Below, one piece after another: positions 11,816 through 24,079 of a stretch of 64,000 nt of DNA. The notes below the pieces were generated by a model. The model was not told the origin of the DNA and did not search any database. It saw nothing but the letters and a program-made list of their open reading frames with translations. Where the stretch lies: the NCBI GenBank assembly GCA_013399875.1, contig VXAZ01008017.1:299161-363160 (forward strand), read 5' to 3'. The position numbers were made by a program, and so were the translations under genes. Every line of letters starts with the position of its first letter. The stretch's first letter is position 1. This stretch comes from Gymnorhina tibicen. Taxonomy: Eukaryota > Chordata > Aves > Passeriformes > Artamidae.

Positions 11816-11941
11816 CACGCACTGACCCCACCGACGGTCAGCGGGAGGGCACTGCCCTGTCCGGGAACGTCTTAGGGAAGGGAGCTCGTGTGCAGCTGGT
11901 CTTGCGGAAGGCCGGTTCACTGAAGCAGAGAATATTCTGAG

Positions 11942-12150
11942 TTGGAGGGGGCTCACGACGATCATCGAGTCCAACTCCTGGCCCTGCACAGCACCATCCC
12001 CAAGAGTCACGCCATGTGCTTGACAGCGATGTCCAAACGCTTCTGTCAGGCTGGTGCCGTGACCACTTTCCTGGGGAGCCTGTTCCCGTGTCCTACCAGC
12101 CTCGGGGTGAAGAACCTTTGCCTGATATCCAACCTAAACCTCCCCTGACG
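11942..12150 (-). mobile_element. CR1 LINE 3' fragment, minus orientation, just upstream of PLIN2
   Basis: The complement of the CR1 3'UTR is readable: gagtccaactcctggccctg, then gatgtccaaacgcttctgtc, ctggggagcctgttcc and atccaacctaaacctcccct. The nearer end is only about 200 bp upstream of the estimated PLIN2 transcription start. Confidence 0.8.
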
Positions 12151-15100
12151 GCAGAGCAGAAAAAATGGAACAAACCAGAATTTTTCACTTTTTTGAACAG
12201 ATTTATTACACCTCTGCTAGCATGCATTCCAAACATTTACAGGCACTCCGCTCTTTTCATTACGTTGTTGTCATCTGAGAGCTTTCTGTTTCTTTTCCCA
12301 GTCATGTGGCTTCTCAAGTTTGCATGGCTACCACAAAATTAATTAACCCCTTTGTCAGGAGCGTCTCTGCTGGGAATTCTAGACTGTTCCAGGGATTTAT
12401 TTACTAATAAGTAGCACCATTATTTGTAGTACAGAAACACCTGAGACTCAGCCCCGTGACACATTCTGCCAGAATGCAGTAAACTAGAGATAGTATCAAC
12501 CCCTTGACAGTCCTTGGCAGACTAAGAATGTAGATTACGGTCACGTTTTTCTTCACAACTAGGTGCCCTTCTGTATTTTATAAACTCAGAGAGGCTTACG
12601 AAGTTCTGAAAATCTAGAAACTCGCCTCTTGGGAACATTGCCTTGGTTACAGGGGCATGCAGATGGGCAGAAGGCAGGGGGAGGAAGGGGGAGAGGATGA
12701 TATTACATCCATTGAATGGACCAAATTCCTCAAATATCCTAAAACAGAGAAGTGGTGTGGTCTCTGTCAAGACTAAAGAAGAGGAAGGCAGGACAGCATC
12801 AAGAAAAGCAGTAGTAACAGATAATACAAGAGCTTGACACACCAGCTATTGCTAAAAGAGGTGGGCGATGATAGTACACCCTACCCTTCTCTTCCATGAG
12901 GTAAAGGCAGATGTTTAAAGTCACGTAATGCATCTAATGAAAGAAGTTTCATTCTTTCAAGAAGTAACACATCAGCACATTCATCCATCCAAGTCCATTT
13001 AAACATTTTAGAATATCATTTAAACATTTTAGAATATAAGTCCACTTACCTATCCTTAACTGCAGAAAAAAAAGATTAAAGATATGAGATAATAAACAAT
13101 AAACCTACCTATCCTCTGGTGCATCTCTTTTAAACTCGTTATAATATCCTTCATGATACAGAACACCTCAGCTTTCAGCCTTCTAGCTCTGTAACACAGT
13201 TCTGACAGAGATAGCAGCAATAGATAACATGGGTCCCTCAGCTTTTCCTGCCATCTTAGTACACCCAAGTGGAGGAGCTGCTGGAACATCAGCCCCAGGG
13301 CCCAGCAGGGTTCAGGGGAGCCAGAGAGCGACTCTGCTGTGTCATCACTGGGGCAGGGGCTGGCAGCCCTGGGAAGCTGAAATGGCGGGATGCGGGAGGC
13401 TCTAGGGAAGGCTGGGCAGGGACAATAAGCCCTGTCCTTGCCACTGAGGCCCTGACCAACCATTCCAGCTGGTGACAGGTACTTCCACTTGTCGTGAGAC
13501 CCGCGTATAAGCTGTTCCCTAGCAAGGTGACAGAAAGGCCAAAGGGGAGAGCAGTGCTAAGTCAGAAGGGACCTGAGTAGTCCGCTAATATTGCTTTAGG
13601 AACAGATGTAGTCTAATATGCTGATGTAGGGCTGACTGACACAGCTAGATTGCTAGTGTGTTAACTAGACCTGGTAACAGGGATCTTCACCTGGCCTCAC
13701 AGCTGGAGGGATATCTTGGAAATTCAAAAAAGAGGGGGACTGAGAGCCCTTCCAACAGATTGAAGCTACTTTTATTTAAAAGTACTCATGCTTGCATGTT
13801 GAGATAGCTAGCCATAGCCTTTTCTCAGTCTTCAGGATGACTTTTCAAATGGTGAAGTGGTGTCATACTCCTAACCATGTTATGAGAAACTATCCATGCC
13901 CTTATTCCGCAGACAGAGAGCAGAGAAGGGTAGCCCTTTGGAGCTGTTAAAAAATTATGTCCAGTCACAGCCTTAGGAAGCTGGCAGGCTTTGAAGGACT
14001 GCCTTCAGCCACAGTTTGAGACTCTCAGTAGGGAGCTAGAAGCACAAGAAAACTGACATGCTTTCTCTGTCTCAAGCTCTTGCCAGTAGCAGCAGCACTG
14101 AAGTATTCCCAGCAGTCAGGATTGCTGTAGGGACACAAAGGAAAAGAAGGTGTTTATAGCTGTGAAGGATGGATGGTTCAGAGTCCATAACATAAATAAT
14201 TAATTCCATTCATTACACCAGTTCATCTGACCTCAAAGATGTCTAATATTCAAAGCACATTTTTCTTTTATGTGGCTATAAATGTTGCTTTATTATGTGA
14301 GATGCAAGTGATTCTGCTGAACTGGGAATCAACATACTTGTGTTTAACACCCTGAGACTGTTAATTGTGAAATAACACAATTGTCAAAGGCTATTTTCCC
14401 TCAGCTTTCTCACTGTTCCCCTTTCTTTCCAGTTTCACAGTAATTAATTTCTAGTCTTTGTAATCCTGTCTTGCACCATTCTGTCTTTGAACTTGCAACT
14501 AACTTCTTATTCACTTAAACTGTTTATTTGCCTTCCTCCTTGGGCAAATAAACATTAAGCCTTTTGTATGTTCCTGTATGAAAAGCTTTCCCCTTGTCTT
14601 GATTAATCATGTCAATAGTTTTCCTACTGTGACTCACTTAGTTTTCCTGTCTCCAGAAGAAGATATCAGATTTTTGAGGCCTGATCTTCCTTCTGTGAGT
14701 CCACACTAATTGTACTTAGAAAGAATAGCGGCCTTATCCTGCTCTTCCCAAAAGTAAAGCACTCCCACCTTTTGTTTCTGAGTAACATGATCTGCAGGTT
14801 TTCTCTGTAACATACTCCATTTTCTCTGGAATGTTCTTATCTTTCAGTATGTCTTACCTTTTGTTAGTTGTCCAAGGATCATTTGCTCTTACCTCTTCAG
14901 CTGTAACAGAGTCAACCTGACATCTGATTCAAAAGAGACTAATTGGGTCAAACTTATTTCTCCTCAGAATACTTGAAAAAAGGCAAAAGCAAGTAACAGT
15001 ATCATCAATTACAGGAAGACAGGCATGATAAACCCATGCCCATAACAGATGTGGTGTGTTTAATTAAGACAGAAGGAGAAGGAATGGGACTAACTCATGC

Positions 15101-17237
15101 TGGCTTGATAGGGACAGGGAGTCAATTATACATATTTACATACTGCACAGGAATTTTTTTTTTCCATTTGGCTACAGTTTGTCTGTAACCCTGCCAGATG
15201 TCCTCAAAAGGCTAGGCAGCAACTGTTGTGGTGGTAGTGTCATGCTGCACCTTCAGAAAGATAACAGCAGGCCTTCATCAGCCCACGTGTACCCCTTTAG
15301 TTTTCACCCTCTACATAGTCAAACACAGTAGATGAGGCCATAACAGAAGTTATCAACAAAGCAGTCTATTTTAAAAGACAAATTATTTCATAATAACTTA
15401 CCATCAGAAAGAAAAATATCCGAAGTGTTTGGCAATTATCTACGTATCATTAGTTAAACAGTACACCAAGTACTGTATTTATGCTAACAAGATCCTGTAA
15501 TTGTTTAATTGTATTTCATTAACAGTCAGGACATGAAACTATGGGTGAGGATTCTGTTCATAGATACAAAACACACAGGACAAAAATATCCAGGCCCTGT
15601 TCTAGAACTAAGGAACAGTTCTAGGACTATTAATATAACTAATAACTAATTAAAATATAACTATTAAAATACAGCTATTAAAACTCTAATGGCTCTACTA
15701 TAAGACCTTCCCACCACAAAACCTGAGATACGTCGTGTAATTCTCCACCTAAATCACATTCTTTTTTTATATTTTAGCAGCAAGGCACTTATTAGCAACT
15801 AATTATTTCTTTTTCATCTGGATCTGAGAGTTTTCTTTTTTTAAGTTCCAAAAGGTTCCTTACTAGATGTATTTTTTTTTCTTATATACTACATAGAAAT
15901 CTAAGATGAGCGCACTACAAAACATCCAAGCTTTCTCTACTTACATGTCCCTTTACTTGATACAAAAAGAGAAAAGAGGGCCTGACAGACAGCTGCTGGA
16001 AATCATTTTGGCATTACTGACTTCATGGGTTCTATCCTGATTTAGCTGCAAAAGATCTTGCTGCAAAAGCCTTTGGAGACAGAATCAAGGTTTAACAATG
16101 TGGAAGATATTCTTCTTTTGGACCCCAAAGAGGCTTTCACATTTGTTGAAGATACTCTTGATACTCTAAGTTTTCCACAAGCTCCTCACGTTAGTGGCTT
16201 TTTTTCTTGAACAAGGCTAAATGTCTTTCTCTTAGAAGTATTTTAGAGTCCCTAGGTAGCACTGGAAATTGTCCTCTTGGCTACTGATATACAACTCATG
16301 CACGGAAAGGTTCACAAACCCTGGTTAAGGTCCACTTGACTGTGTTGCCACAATCAATGAAAATGACTCATCTTTTATTGCAGTGCAGAGTTCACCAACC
16401 TGCTAAATCGAACACTACTATTAAATCAGGCTCTTGGATGCTTGCTTAATTGTACTGCGCAATGCATGCATAAGATACCAGAATTATTCCATGTGTACAC
16501 AAGATTATGTATTCTGGTCAGTGATGCAGGGGAATTAAAAGCAGCAGATCAAGGTTCAAAATCCACTGGTAACACTGAGGGTCTCCCCTAGATTCCATAC
16601 TTGCTAAACACAAAACTGGTGAAAGTATCTCATTTTATTAACAGGGACGCATGTCTTCCAGTCAGACTGGAGCATAAGGCTGTGAAAACAGAGCTCATCA
16701 GTGTTGACCTACCCTAAGTTACAGAATTTGTAACTAGTTACTTTGTTTCTCCATATAGTCTCAAAAATTTTTTCACAGGGTTGCTGTTTTCTTCTGTTTA
16801 ATTGCTTGTTTACTTCTAAATGCTATTCTTATACTCAGAAACAGAGCCCAGTGCTCAAAACCAGCAGTAAAGTTAATGTAATAAATCAATAATATTAATA
16901 TAACAGTTTTCAGATTCATATCCTACTGTGCTTTATAATGTAGTAGTATTTTCTTTCTTTCAAATTGGCAAGCCTGGGCAGGTAGCTAACAGGGCTTTGC
17001 ACGAGAGCAAATTTTCCTCAGCTCTAACTGGAGCTTCCAGATACTCAGTGCCTCTGAAAGCATGTCCAACTCAGACATTTAAAACCAGGCCGCCTTAGAA
17101 GCTGAGTTCTAGCTCTTCGTGCTTTAATTTTCCCAACTGTAAAATTAAAATGATGAGTTCACTTTGTTATTAACAAATAAATATGAGATGCACTCAGTGA
17201 CCTTCAGTTTTTGGGAAGCTTTTGATCTATAGTCCTA
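12151..17237. other. PLIN2 upstream flank / presumed PIP5K1B intron; no gene seen
   Basis: The stretch is mostly AT-rich. It contains a 21-bp tandem duplication at 12996-13037 and a moderately GC-rich block at about 13180-13560 with no convincing splice structure. No exon or RNA gene was recognised. Confidence 0.55.
12996..13037. repeat. Perfect two-copy 21-bp tandem repeat
   Basis: The unit beginning cattttaaacat-like sequence (exactly cattt, aaacatttta, gaatat) occurs at 12996-13016 and again at 13017-13037 without mismatch. The array is flanked on both sides by aagtc, suggesting a recent slippage event. Confidence 0.9.
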
Positions 17238-17308
17238 CATAGGTTTGGAACTAGATTATCTTTAAAGTCCCTTCTAACCCAAACTATCCTATGATTCTGT
17301 GATTTTAT
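17238..17308 (+). mobile_element. CR1 LINE 3' tail fragment, plus orientation
   Basis: ctagattatctttaaagtcc, cttctaacccaaac and cctatgattctgtgatttt correspond to the conserved CR1 3' end and its terminal ATTCTATG-type repeats. Confidence 0.75.
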
Positions 17309-19135
17309 GCTCTGTATCTAATCTAGCACTCTTACAGCTTTATCTTACAACAGGAGGGGAAAAGTTTTCTTAATCTGAGTAAGAAAGTATTCTTCATCTG
17401 ACTAACTAACTAAAAGTCCTAATGAAGGACAAATGTTTGTAGGTTTCATGTCAGTAGGATAGTGTAAGAAGCCTAATAGCTGATCTGTAAATTTGTGTGA
17501 AACTTATACCTTCATTGACATTGTACATTCAGTAGGCAAATCCAAGAATACTTCTTTCCTTTTCTTTTTAAGAGCATGTGGTAAAGGTTACTTTCCTGAG
17601 CTCTTTGTCTTCATTTTGCTGTATGAGGTTACTTCCTTAGATTTATTGGCAAAGGACTTTCTGGGAGTGTTTCTTAATTTACTTCTGGCAAGATTAAGTC
17701 TAGCTAAGCTCGCCTTGAGGTTCAAGGCAGATAACAAGCAGCTTGCATGAGGACGTGGAAGGATGTTTCTCAATGTTCTGTCCTCTGAAGTTCAAGGAAA
17801 GTTAGTAAAACAGGCAGACGCTGAAGGTTGTTCTTTGCCAGCTTCTGTTTGCACTTAAAACAACAGAAATACAGACATCAGCAGGTCCACAAAGGTCCAA
17901 ACCTGTAACAAATTGAAATGGAGTCCAGAAGGAGAAGAAAAGCACTTATAACAGAATAAAATATAGTGTCTCCATAGACTTAATTGAATTTCTGAAAGTG
18001 ATAGAAGTTCAGCACTTAGACTTTAGTTTGTTAAGTATATTCTGAAGGTCTAAAGAATCTGGTCTTCTTTCCACATGCCCACCAGGGCAGAATTCCATCA
18101 GTCATGAGCCTTCAGAATTACTTTGGATAGCTCAGCAATTACCCATCTTAATGTACCCACTTGTATCAAGTTCACAAATAATTAATGGATAATAATCTCT
18201 CATTTGTTATGGAGAAGAGCAACCACATTTGTTTCAGGGTATGATGACAATATTCTTAAGCCTGTCAAAGTTCACTGAGGAGGAACTGAAAGGCATTTTA
18301 GTCAAGGAAACCACTGAATTCTTGTTTCTCTGAAGCCCTGGCGGGTTAATGCAAACACAAAAGGATACAAAGAAATGGAGAAGAAATTGCTACTTTAACA
18401 TTTCCCATGGATCTCCTGTTCTGTAGATAGAGGAGATGTCAGCACCTTCTCAGATCTGTCAAAGGAGACAGTTGTGTAATACTTCCCAATCCATGTCCAT
18501 CCAATTAAACCTGGTTATTTCAGATAGCTTAATTAACGTTGTTAACTCATCTCACATTGCCTCACATGGGTTAATGAATGAATAATTTACACAGGAAGCT
18601 CAACTTCTAGATCTGAAACTTGTGTAACTTAGTAGAGGATAACAATCTGTTCCATCAGCATTGGTGAAACAAAAAGAAGCTGCACCTCCCTGGTACAATA
18701 CTGTAATCATGCAATAAAATCATCACAGAAGAGAACTTGGAAGAATTACATTTTCATCATACATTAATAGTCTCCTAGGATTTAATTTTGAAACAGTGGG
18801 AATGAGGGCTTGGCACAGTACCCTGATACTCTCTTTGTAAAGCCCTCTTCTGTAACCAAATAAACAATAGGTATTGAGCCTATGAAAAACTCTGCAGTAA
18901 GACAGTGAAACTGTGATCATAAGACGTTCCAGGACTAAGGTAAAGGCAACTTGAATTATGTGTACGGAACAACGTCATTTTTTGGAACTGCATCTTCCAT
19001 TCCTGCAAGGGAACACGTAAAGAACAAAGAAGGATTACTACAAAAGGGAAGAATGTAATAGAATGATCAAGGCCATCAGGCTCTTTTGGGGAGTGTATTA
19101 ATGCCAGGTAAAGCTGCAACTGGATTTTTTGGGTA

Positions 19136-19205
19136 AATTTTTTTGGATATCTTTTCTTAGATAATCTTGGATATTAAGATAATCTTAGATATCTTGGATA
19201 TTCCT
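19136..19205. repeat. Imperfect tandem iterations of ttggatat/agataatctt
   Basis: Short units (ttggatat, tagataatct, ttagatat) alternate across about 70 bp. Slippage is the likely origin. Confidence 0.5.
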
Positions 19206-22106
19206 GGAAGGCATATGTGCCTTTGGTACCAGTTACAGACTGTTGTAGTTCCTCTCTTTGGTCAACAGTTTTCTATAACTAGACTGAAATCTGTTTCCTA
19301 ATTTCCTGGGTCTGGACAGACAACTGTCATTGTGCTGACTGTTAGGCATGTTCACAAGCACAATTTTCTCCCAGGATACCTATCGGTATGACTGCTTCAA
19401 ATACCAAAATAAAGACCAAATTTTTACACACGTATATATACTGATTATTGTGGCAAATAGATTAAAAAGCAGAAGATTGGAGAGGAGGATTGTAAATTGC
19501 TCAAGTGACCTTGCAGCTGGGAATAAACCTTGATAAGCGTGTGTGAAGAGCAGGCCAGTGATCCTCTAGCATGGACTGAGTTTAAGAGTGCCTGCATGTC
19601 CACTTGTATACATCTGCCCAGGTGTTGCTTTGGGGATACCCCAGTTCACAGAGTAATGGAAATTAATTCACTCTTTGAGTTCGGGCCACAAGTTTGTGGT
19701 TGTTCCGTCTGCCTGCCTGTGTCAACTCACACACTAATGTATGCAAATGTAACTACTGTAAGTGCATCCCTCCTCACAGAAGGTTGGCTGCCGGGGTTGA
19801 GTTCAAGAAGGTCTGAGGACACCGTGCTGCACAGGCTGGCTGCTCCATGAGGAAGGGGAGCTGGGAGCTGAAGGAGACACCAAAAGCTTGCCCAAAGCCC
19901 AGGACATCAGGCAAGTTCAAGGTCATGAGACAGGGCTGGGGAAAGCCAGGAGTACAAGCCAGCAATTCAGAGTTAGGACAGGCCCTGTAAGGATAATGAG
20001 TGATCAACAAACAGGGCCATAGTGATGAGGAAGGCCCAAGGTCAGGATGGGACATCATCCTGTGGCCTAGGATCTGGACCTAGATTAGTAGGCTAAAGGC
20101 CAGGCATAGACAGGATTGTGATTTAGTAACAGCTGTAGCTCTGGTAGGATCCAATCACTAGAGCAGCACCTTAGGTCACTTCCTACAGGAGGCTAAGGAC
20201 TTTCTGCAGTGCTGTCTGGAAGGGATGTCTCTTGGACAGATCTCTCCAAGCTTACCAGAGAGAGGAGATAATCCTCAACAACTGGGCAGCCAAACCCCCA
20301 AGAGGAGGGGTGGTCTCAGGGCCCTTCAAACAAGTGTATTTCATAGCTCCAGTAACCAAAAACTGCTGCGAGGAGAAAAAAAAATAACTCAAGGCCAGAG
20401 AATTCTTCTTATGTCCTGTCAAGTCAACTTCTTGCTCCTTCCAGGCTTCCTTGGCTTTTTTCCTTCTTCTGCCAGATACTTTAGGTTTCTATATTTAAGC
20501 TTAAAAGCAGAAGGATGAAACAAAGAGAAAACAGAAAGTAATGCTGTAAGTTACCACATGCCTGCTAAAAAAAGGTAACAGTACGTCTCTTCCTTTAAGA
20601 GGTTAGGAGAATAGGTTTATAAATTCACCCCAGTTAACTGCTTAGTAAGTAAATAGTGCTAAGGTTGTGACTGATATTTCAAATAAGAATTATGACAGAC
20701 AGCCACTAACAATTATTTCATTAAATTGCTGTAGCTTCACGTAAGAAGGAACAAGCAGAGACCTCTGCAAGTGATTTTTCACCCAGATCCCAGGAAGCAG
20801 GCACTGAATCTAAAGGCACGCAAAGAGACATTTGAATATCCATCCCTTCCTACTCCAGCAGTGGGAGAGTTCCTGGGGAACTACTTTCTGAAAACCTTTT
20901 TTCTGAACATCTGTAAACATCTGCCTATAAGGAAAGCATCTCCCTTTAGTACCTTAAGCAAATGGAACCAGCTTTAAGCTTTATTTATAAAAATATCTCT
21001 TGTCTTTCTTCCAGATACCTACCAAAAGTCTGTGTTTCTTCAACTTTTCTTGCTTTATCACAACCAGGTTTTATTTGTGATAAGCAGGTGTGCTTTTAGC
21101 TTAGTCAGCATTCTGTTCTACCTAGACTGCCTTTTTTTAAAAAAAGCATATTGTGTGGAGTTAAAACCTAATCCTTTACACTCAAAACCTTGCTTATTTT
21201 TCTTTGACTTTCCTCAGAACTATTCAGCTAATTGTGAAGTCTTCTTCTCATATGGAACCACTTTTTCCGGATGTGAATGATGGTGAGTCAGTGAGTCAGC
21301 AGACAACAAGCTTCCTGAGTGAAGTCAGCAGTTCTTATTTCCCCTCTATTCTGTATTGCAGTGGGATGTGTCAGGCAAAGATTGCCAGACTGCTATATGT
21401 ATTTACCAGAATTGCTAAATACTTCATCTTTGACCTTTCCCCTAGTTTCTCTTTCTTTTCTTTTTGTATGCTCATAGTCTTTTGTATCAAAATTAACATC
21501 CTTGATTTTAAAAGTAAGGGAAGAAAACAGATTCACAAATTAGGGTATATTCTCCCTGATTTTTTTTTACTTGCTCATCCCTCTGATCAGTAACTACATT
21601 TACACAAATATTAAGGACAGAACTAGTCAGGTAGCAGAAATACATTAATTTATTCATCTAAATAATTAATGTCAGTACCTCACTTTTTGCCAAATCCCAT
21701 CAGCGTGGCCTATTTATAAAGCTCTCTTTCTGATAAAACTGCAAGATTATGGAGCTTCTGGCAAAAAACAGACAGCATGACTTCCTTTACATATAACATT
21801 TCTTATAGCAACTGAAATTAAAAAAGGAAAGCCAAAAAAACCCTCAGCTCTGTGCTATTGTTTCATAAGAACTTTGAAATTTTGGAACCACTAATGGTGA
21901 CATCTGAAAATTTAATTCCAAAGAAAAAATAATAACTTTCCAAAACCACATGATCTTCTCAAATGTATTATATACTATTTAAAGCACAAAACATAGTGCG
22001 CCTCTTAGAAATTATGCTAATAACACTAAATAATAATGATATTCAGAATTATTTTGCACCAATAATCAATAAAGTGTATAAGAACCTAATTAGGAGCAAA
22101 AGAGCT

Positions 22107-22130
22107 TTATTATTATTATTATTATTATTA
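22107..22130. repeat. (TTA)n microsatellite
   Basis: About eight uninterrupted tta units. Confidence 0.95.
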
Positions 22131-22349
22131 GACAAGCATTCCAATTCTGACAGTCCTAATTCTCAGACTTAAACAATACATTAGAAACTTGTTATTAACT
22201 TCACTAAACTTTGCATTATAATACAAGTGATCTGTGCACATCCCTCAATGAGCAGACAGAGATTCCAAGAGGCACTGAATAAATCTCTCAGGGTTTGGAG
22301 ACCACTCTTCTATGTCAGTCCTTTTCCTGACAAATAGAGTTTCTATTTT

Positions 22350-22838
22350 CTTAGGTTATTGGCAGACAGTGATAAAGTCTCCCCTGAGCCTCTTTTTCTC
22401 CAGGCTTAACAAACCCAGCTTCCTCACCTGCACCCCATAAGATTTGTGCTCCAGACCCTTCACCGGCTCTGTTGCCCTTCTCTGGACATGCTCCAGCACC
22501 TCAGTGTCTGTCCCATAGTGAGTGACAGGCCTAACATTGAACACAGGATTTGAGGTGTGGCCTCACCGGTGCCGAGTACAGGGGGACAATCCCTGCCCTG
22601 GTCCCGCTGATCACACTATTGCTGGTACAGGCCAGGATGCCATTGGCCTTCTTGGCCACCTGGGCACAGCTGGCTCATGTTCAGCTGCTGTCGCCAGCAC
22701 CCCCCCAAGTCCTTTCCCACCAGGAAGCTTTCCAGGCAGGCTGCCTCCAGCCTGTAGTGCTACATGGGGTTGTTGTGCCTCAAGGGAAAGATCTGGCACT
22801 TGGCCTTGTTTAACCTCATTCAGTTGGCCTCTTAATTC
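22350..22838 (-). mobile_element. CR1 LINE fragment (ORF2 C-terminus region), minus orientation
   Basis: The minus strand reads the typical CR1 ORF2 tail, for example [20 protein letters not shown] and then [15 protein letters not shown]. The plus strand shows ctccaggcttaacaaaccca and gttgcccttctctggacatg. Reading continues upstream to gcacttggccttgtttaacc. The frame is broken. Confidence 0.85.
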
Positions 22839-23522
22839 TGCTTACTGTTGTAACTTCACTTGAATTTCCTCCACTAGCAGTTATTTAACGTTCCTGTAAG
22901 TACCATTGCTAGCCAAATTGTTTCGGTAGTGGGTCTATCACAGTCTAAGGCTGCTCATAAGTAAGCTATTTTAGTTTTATACATATATTTACTAAATTTG
23001 TGGTTAGATGTGAGCAATGGATTCATTTTTTTGATAAAAAGGTTCTTGGTATCTTCTCATAGACACTTAGTTACCATATTCTTGAATAAATCCCACACAG
23101 TTTATGAAAGCATTGTCCTATGCTGAATATTTAAAAAATAAAAATAGATTTTGGCATTAGATGGCATTCCATGTCTACTTTGAAAAAATAGGAAATTACT
23201 GTAAATGTTGGCCATGAATTTTGTCTCACCAATTTACTGATGATCTTTTCTGTATTTAAGTGAACTTTATAGTTTCTCAAACCCTTGAGATGTCCTTGCC
23301 AACCATAACAAGCAGGAATAAAGAAGAAATCTATACTCTGAGAAATATGGTTTTAAAGTAGACTCTATATTTTTGGTAACTTTCATCACTATAACATCAT
23401 GTAATTTAGAATTTACCTTTTAATTCTATTACTGCATGCAAACAAATATTCTGAAGACCAGAAAAGCAAGTATTTACCAAAATCCTTGGGAACACCAGGC
23501 TCTTCCAATTCCTTAGTATGTT

Positions 23523-24076
23523 TGTTACTGAAATTGGCCGGATAGGGACTTTCTAACACAGTTTTGAGTATTAGAAAGCAGGCCTTTATTACAGCATGCT
23601 GGTCACTCGGGGGACCCTTCCTCCATTTGAGTGCCCTGAGCATCGAGTGAACAGAGTTTTTATCATACACACTGATTACTTATTCATTAGCTATCCCCAC
23701 TTACATGACTTTATTTGACATAGTCACACCCCTTACCAGAAGTCCTCATATGATTCTTTGGGGTCTGTCTTCAATGTCCAGTGTCCTTTCTGTGTGGCTG
23801 TTCCTTGACCTCTGCTTTTGAGTAAGTGCAATACTGTTGTTTTGCATAACTTCTTCTTTGTCAGACTTGCAGAGCTGAGCTGGCTTCCTGCTTGTGTTTT
23901 GCATGACTTCTGTTTGCCTAAGTTACATCTTTTATCTGTTTCTCCAAGGTTGTTCTGTTGTGTTCTACTGTCCTTGATAAGAGTAAAATGCTGTTCTGTT
24001 CTACTATGCTTATCAGTTTGGCCAGTCTCTAAATGGTTTGATAAATAGATAAATACAAAATCCAAGACTTGACACA
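23523..24076 (-). mobile_element. Probable solo LTR of an endogenous retrovirus (ERVL-like), minus orientation
   Basis: On the minus strand the segment starts TGTGTCAAGTC and ends ATTTCAGTAACA, giving TG...CA termini about 554 bp apart. Near the 3' end there is GTAATAAAGGCCTGC, a polyadenylation signal with R-like sequence, followed by a short U5-like tail. No internal gag, pol or env sequence adjoins it. I could not see a clear target-site duplication. The class is inferred from terminal and poly(A) architecture only. Confidence 0.6.
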
Positions 24077-24079
24077 GCA

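Larger units (their letters stand above)
11240..11830. promoter_or_regulatory. CpG island over PLIN2 exon 1 and start of intron 1
   Basis: A sharp rise in G+C and CpG density stands out from the AT-rich surroundings and is the only one in the window. It covers the promoter, exon 1 and the first 0.4 kb of intron 1. Several long open frames here on both strands are a result of low stop-codon frequency in GC-rich DNA and are not called as genes. Confidence 0.85.
17309..22349. other. Presumed PIP5K1B intron; no gene seen
   Basis: The stretch is AT-rich with short frames only. A block at about 19780-20240 is richer in G+C and carries several AGGTCA-type half-sites, but has no long frame or clear repeat signature. 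A (TTA)n run is at 22107-22130. Confidence 0.5.

Noticed and set aside
11248..11825. Several long open frames (up to 191 codons) on both strands
   Set aside because: They overlap one another in a CpG island where stop codons are rare, have low-complexity Arg/Pro/Ala/Gly translations, and cross the PLIN2 exon 1 donor.
22522..22863. Plus-strand frames of 87 and 113 codons
   Set aside because: They are the reverse side of a CR1 ORF2 fragment on the minus strand.
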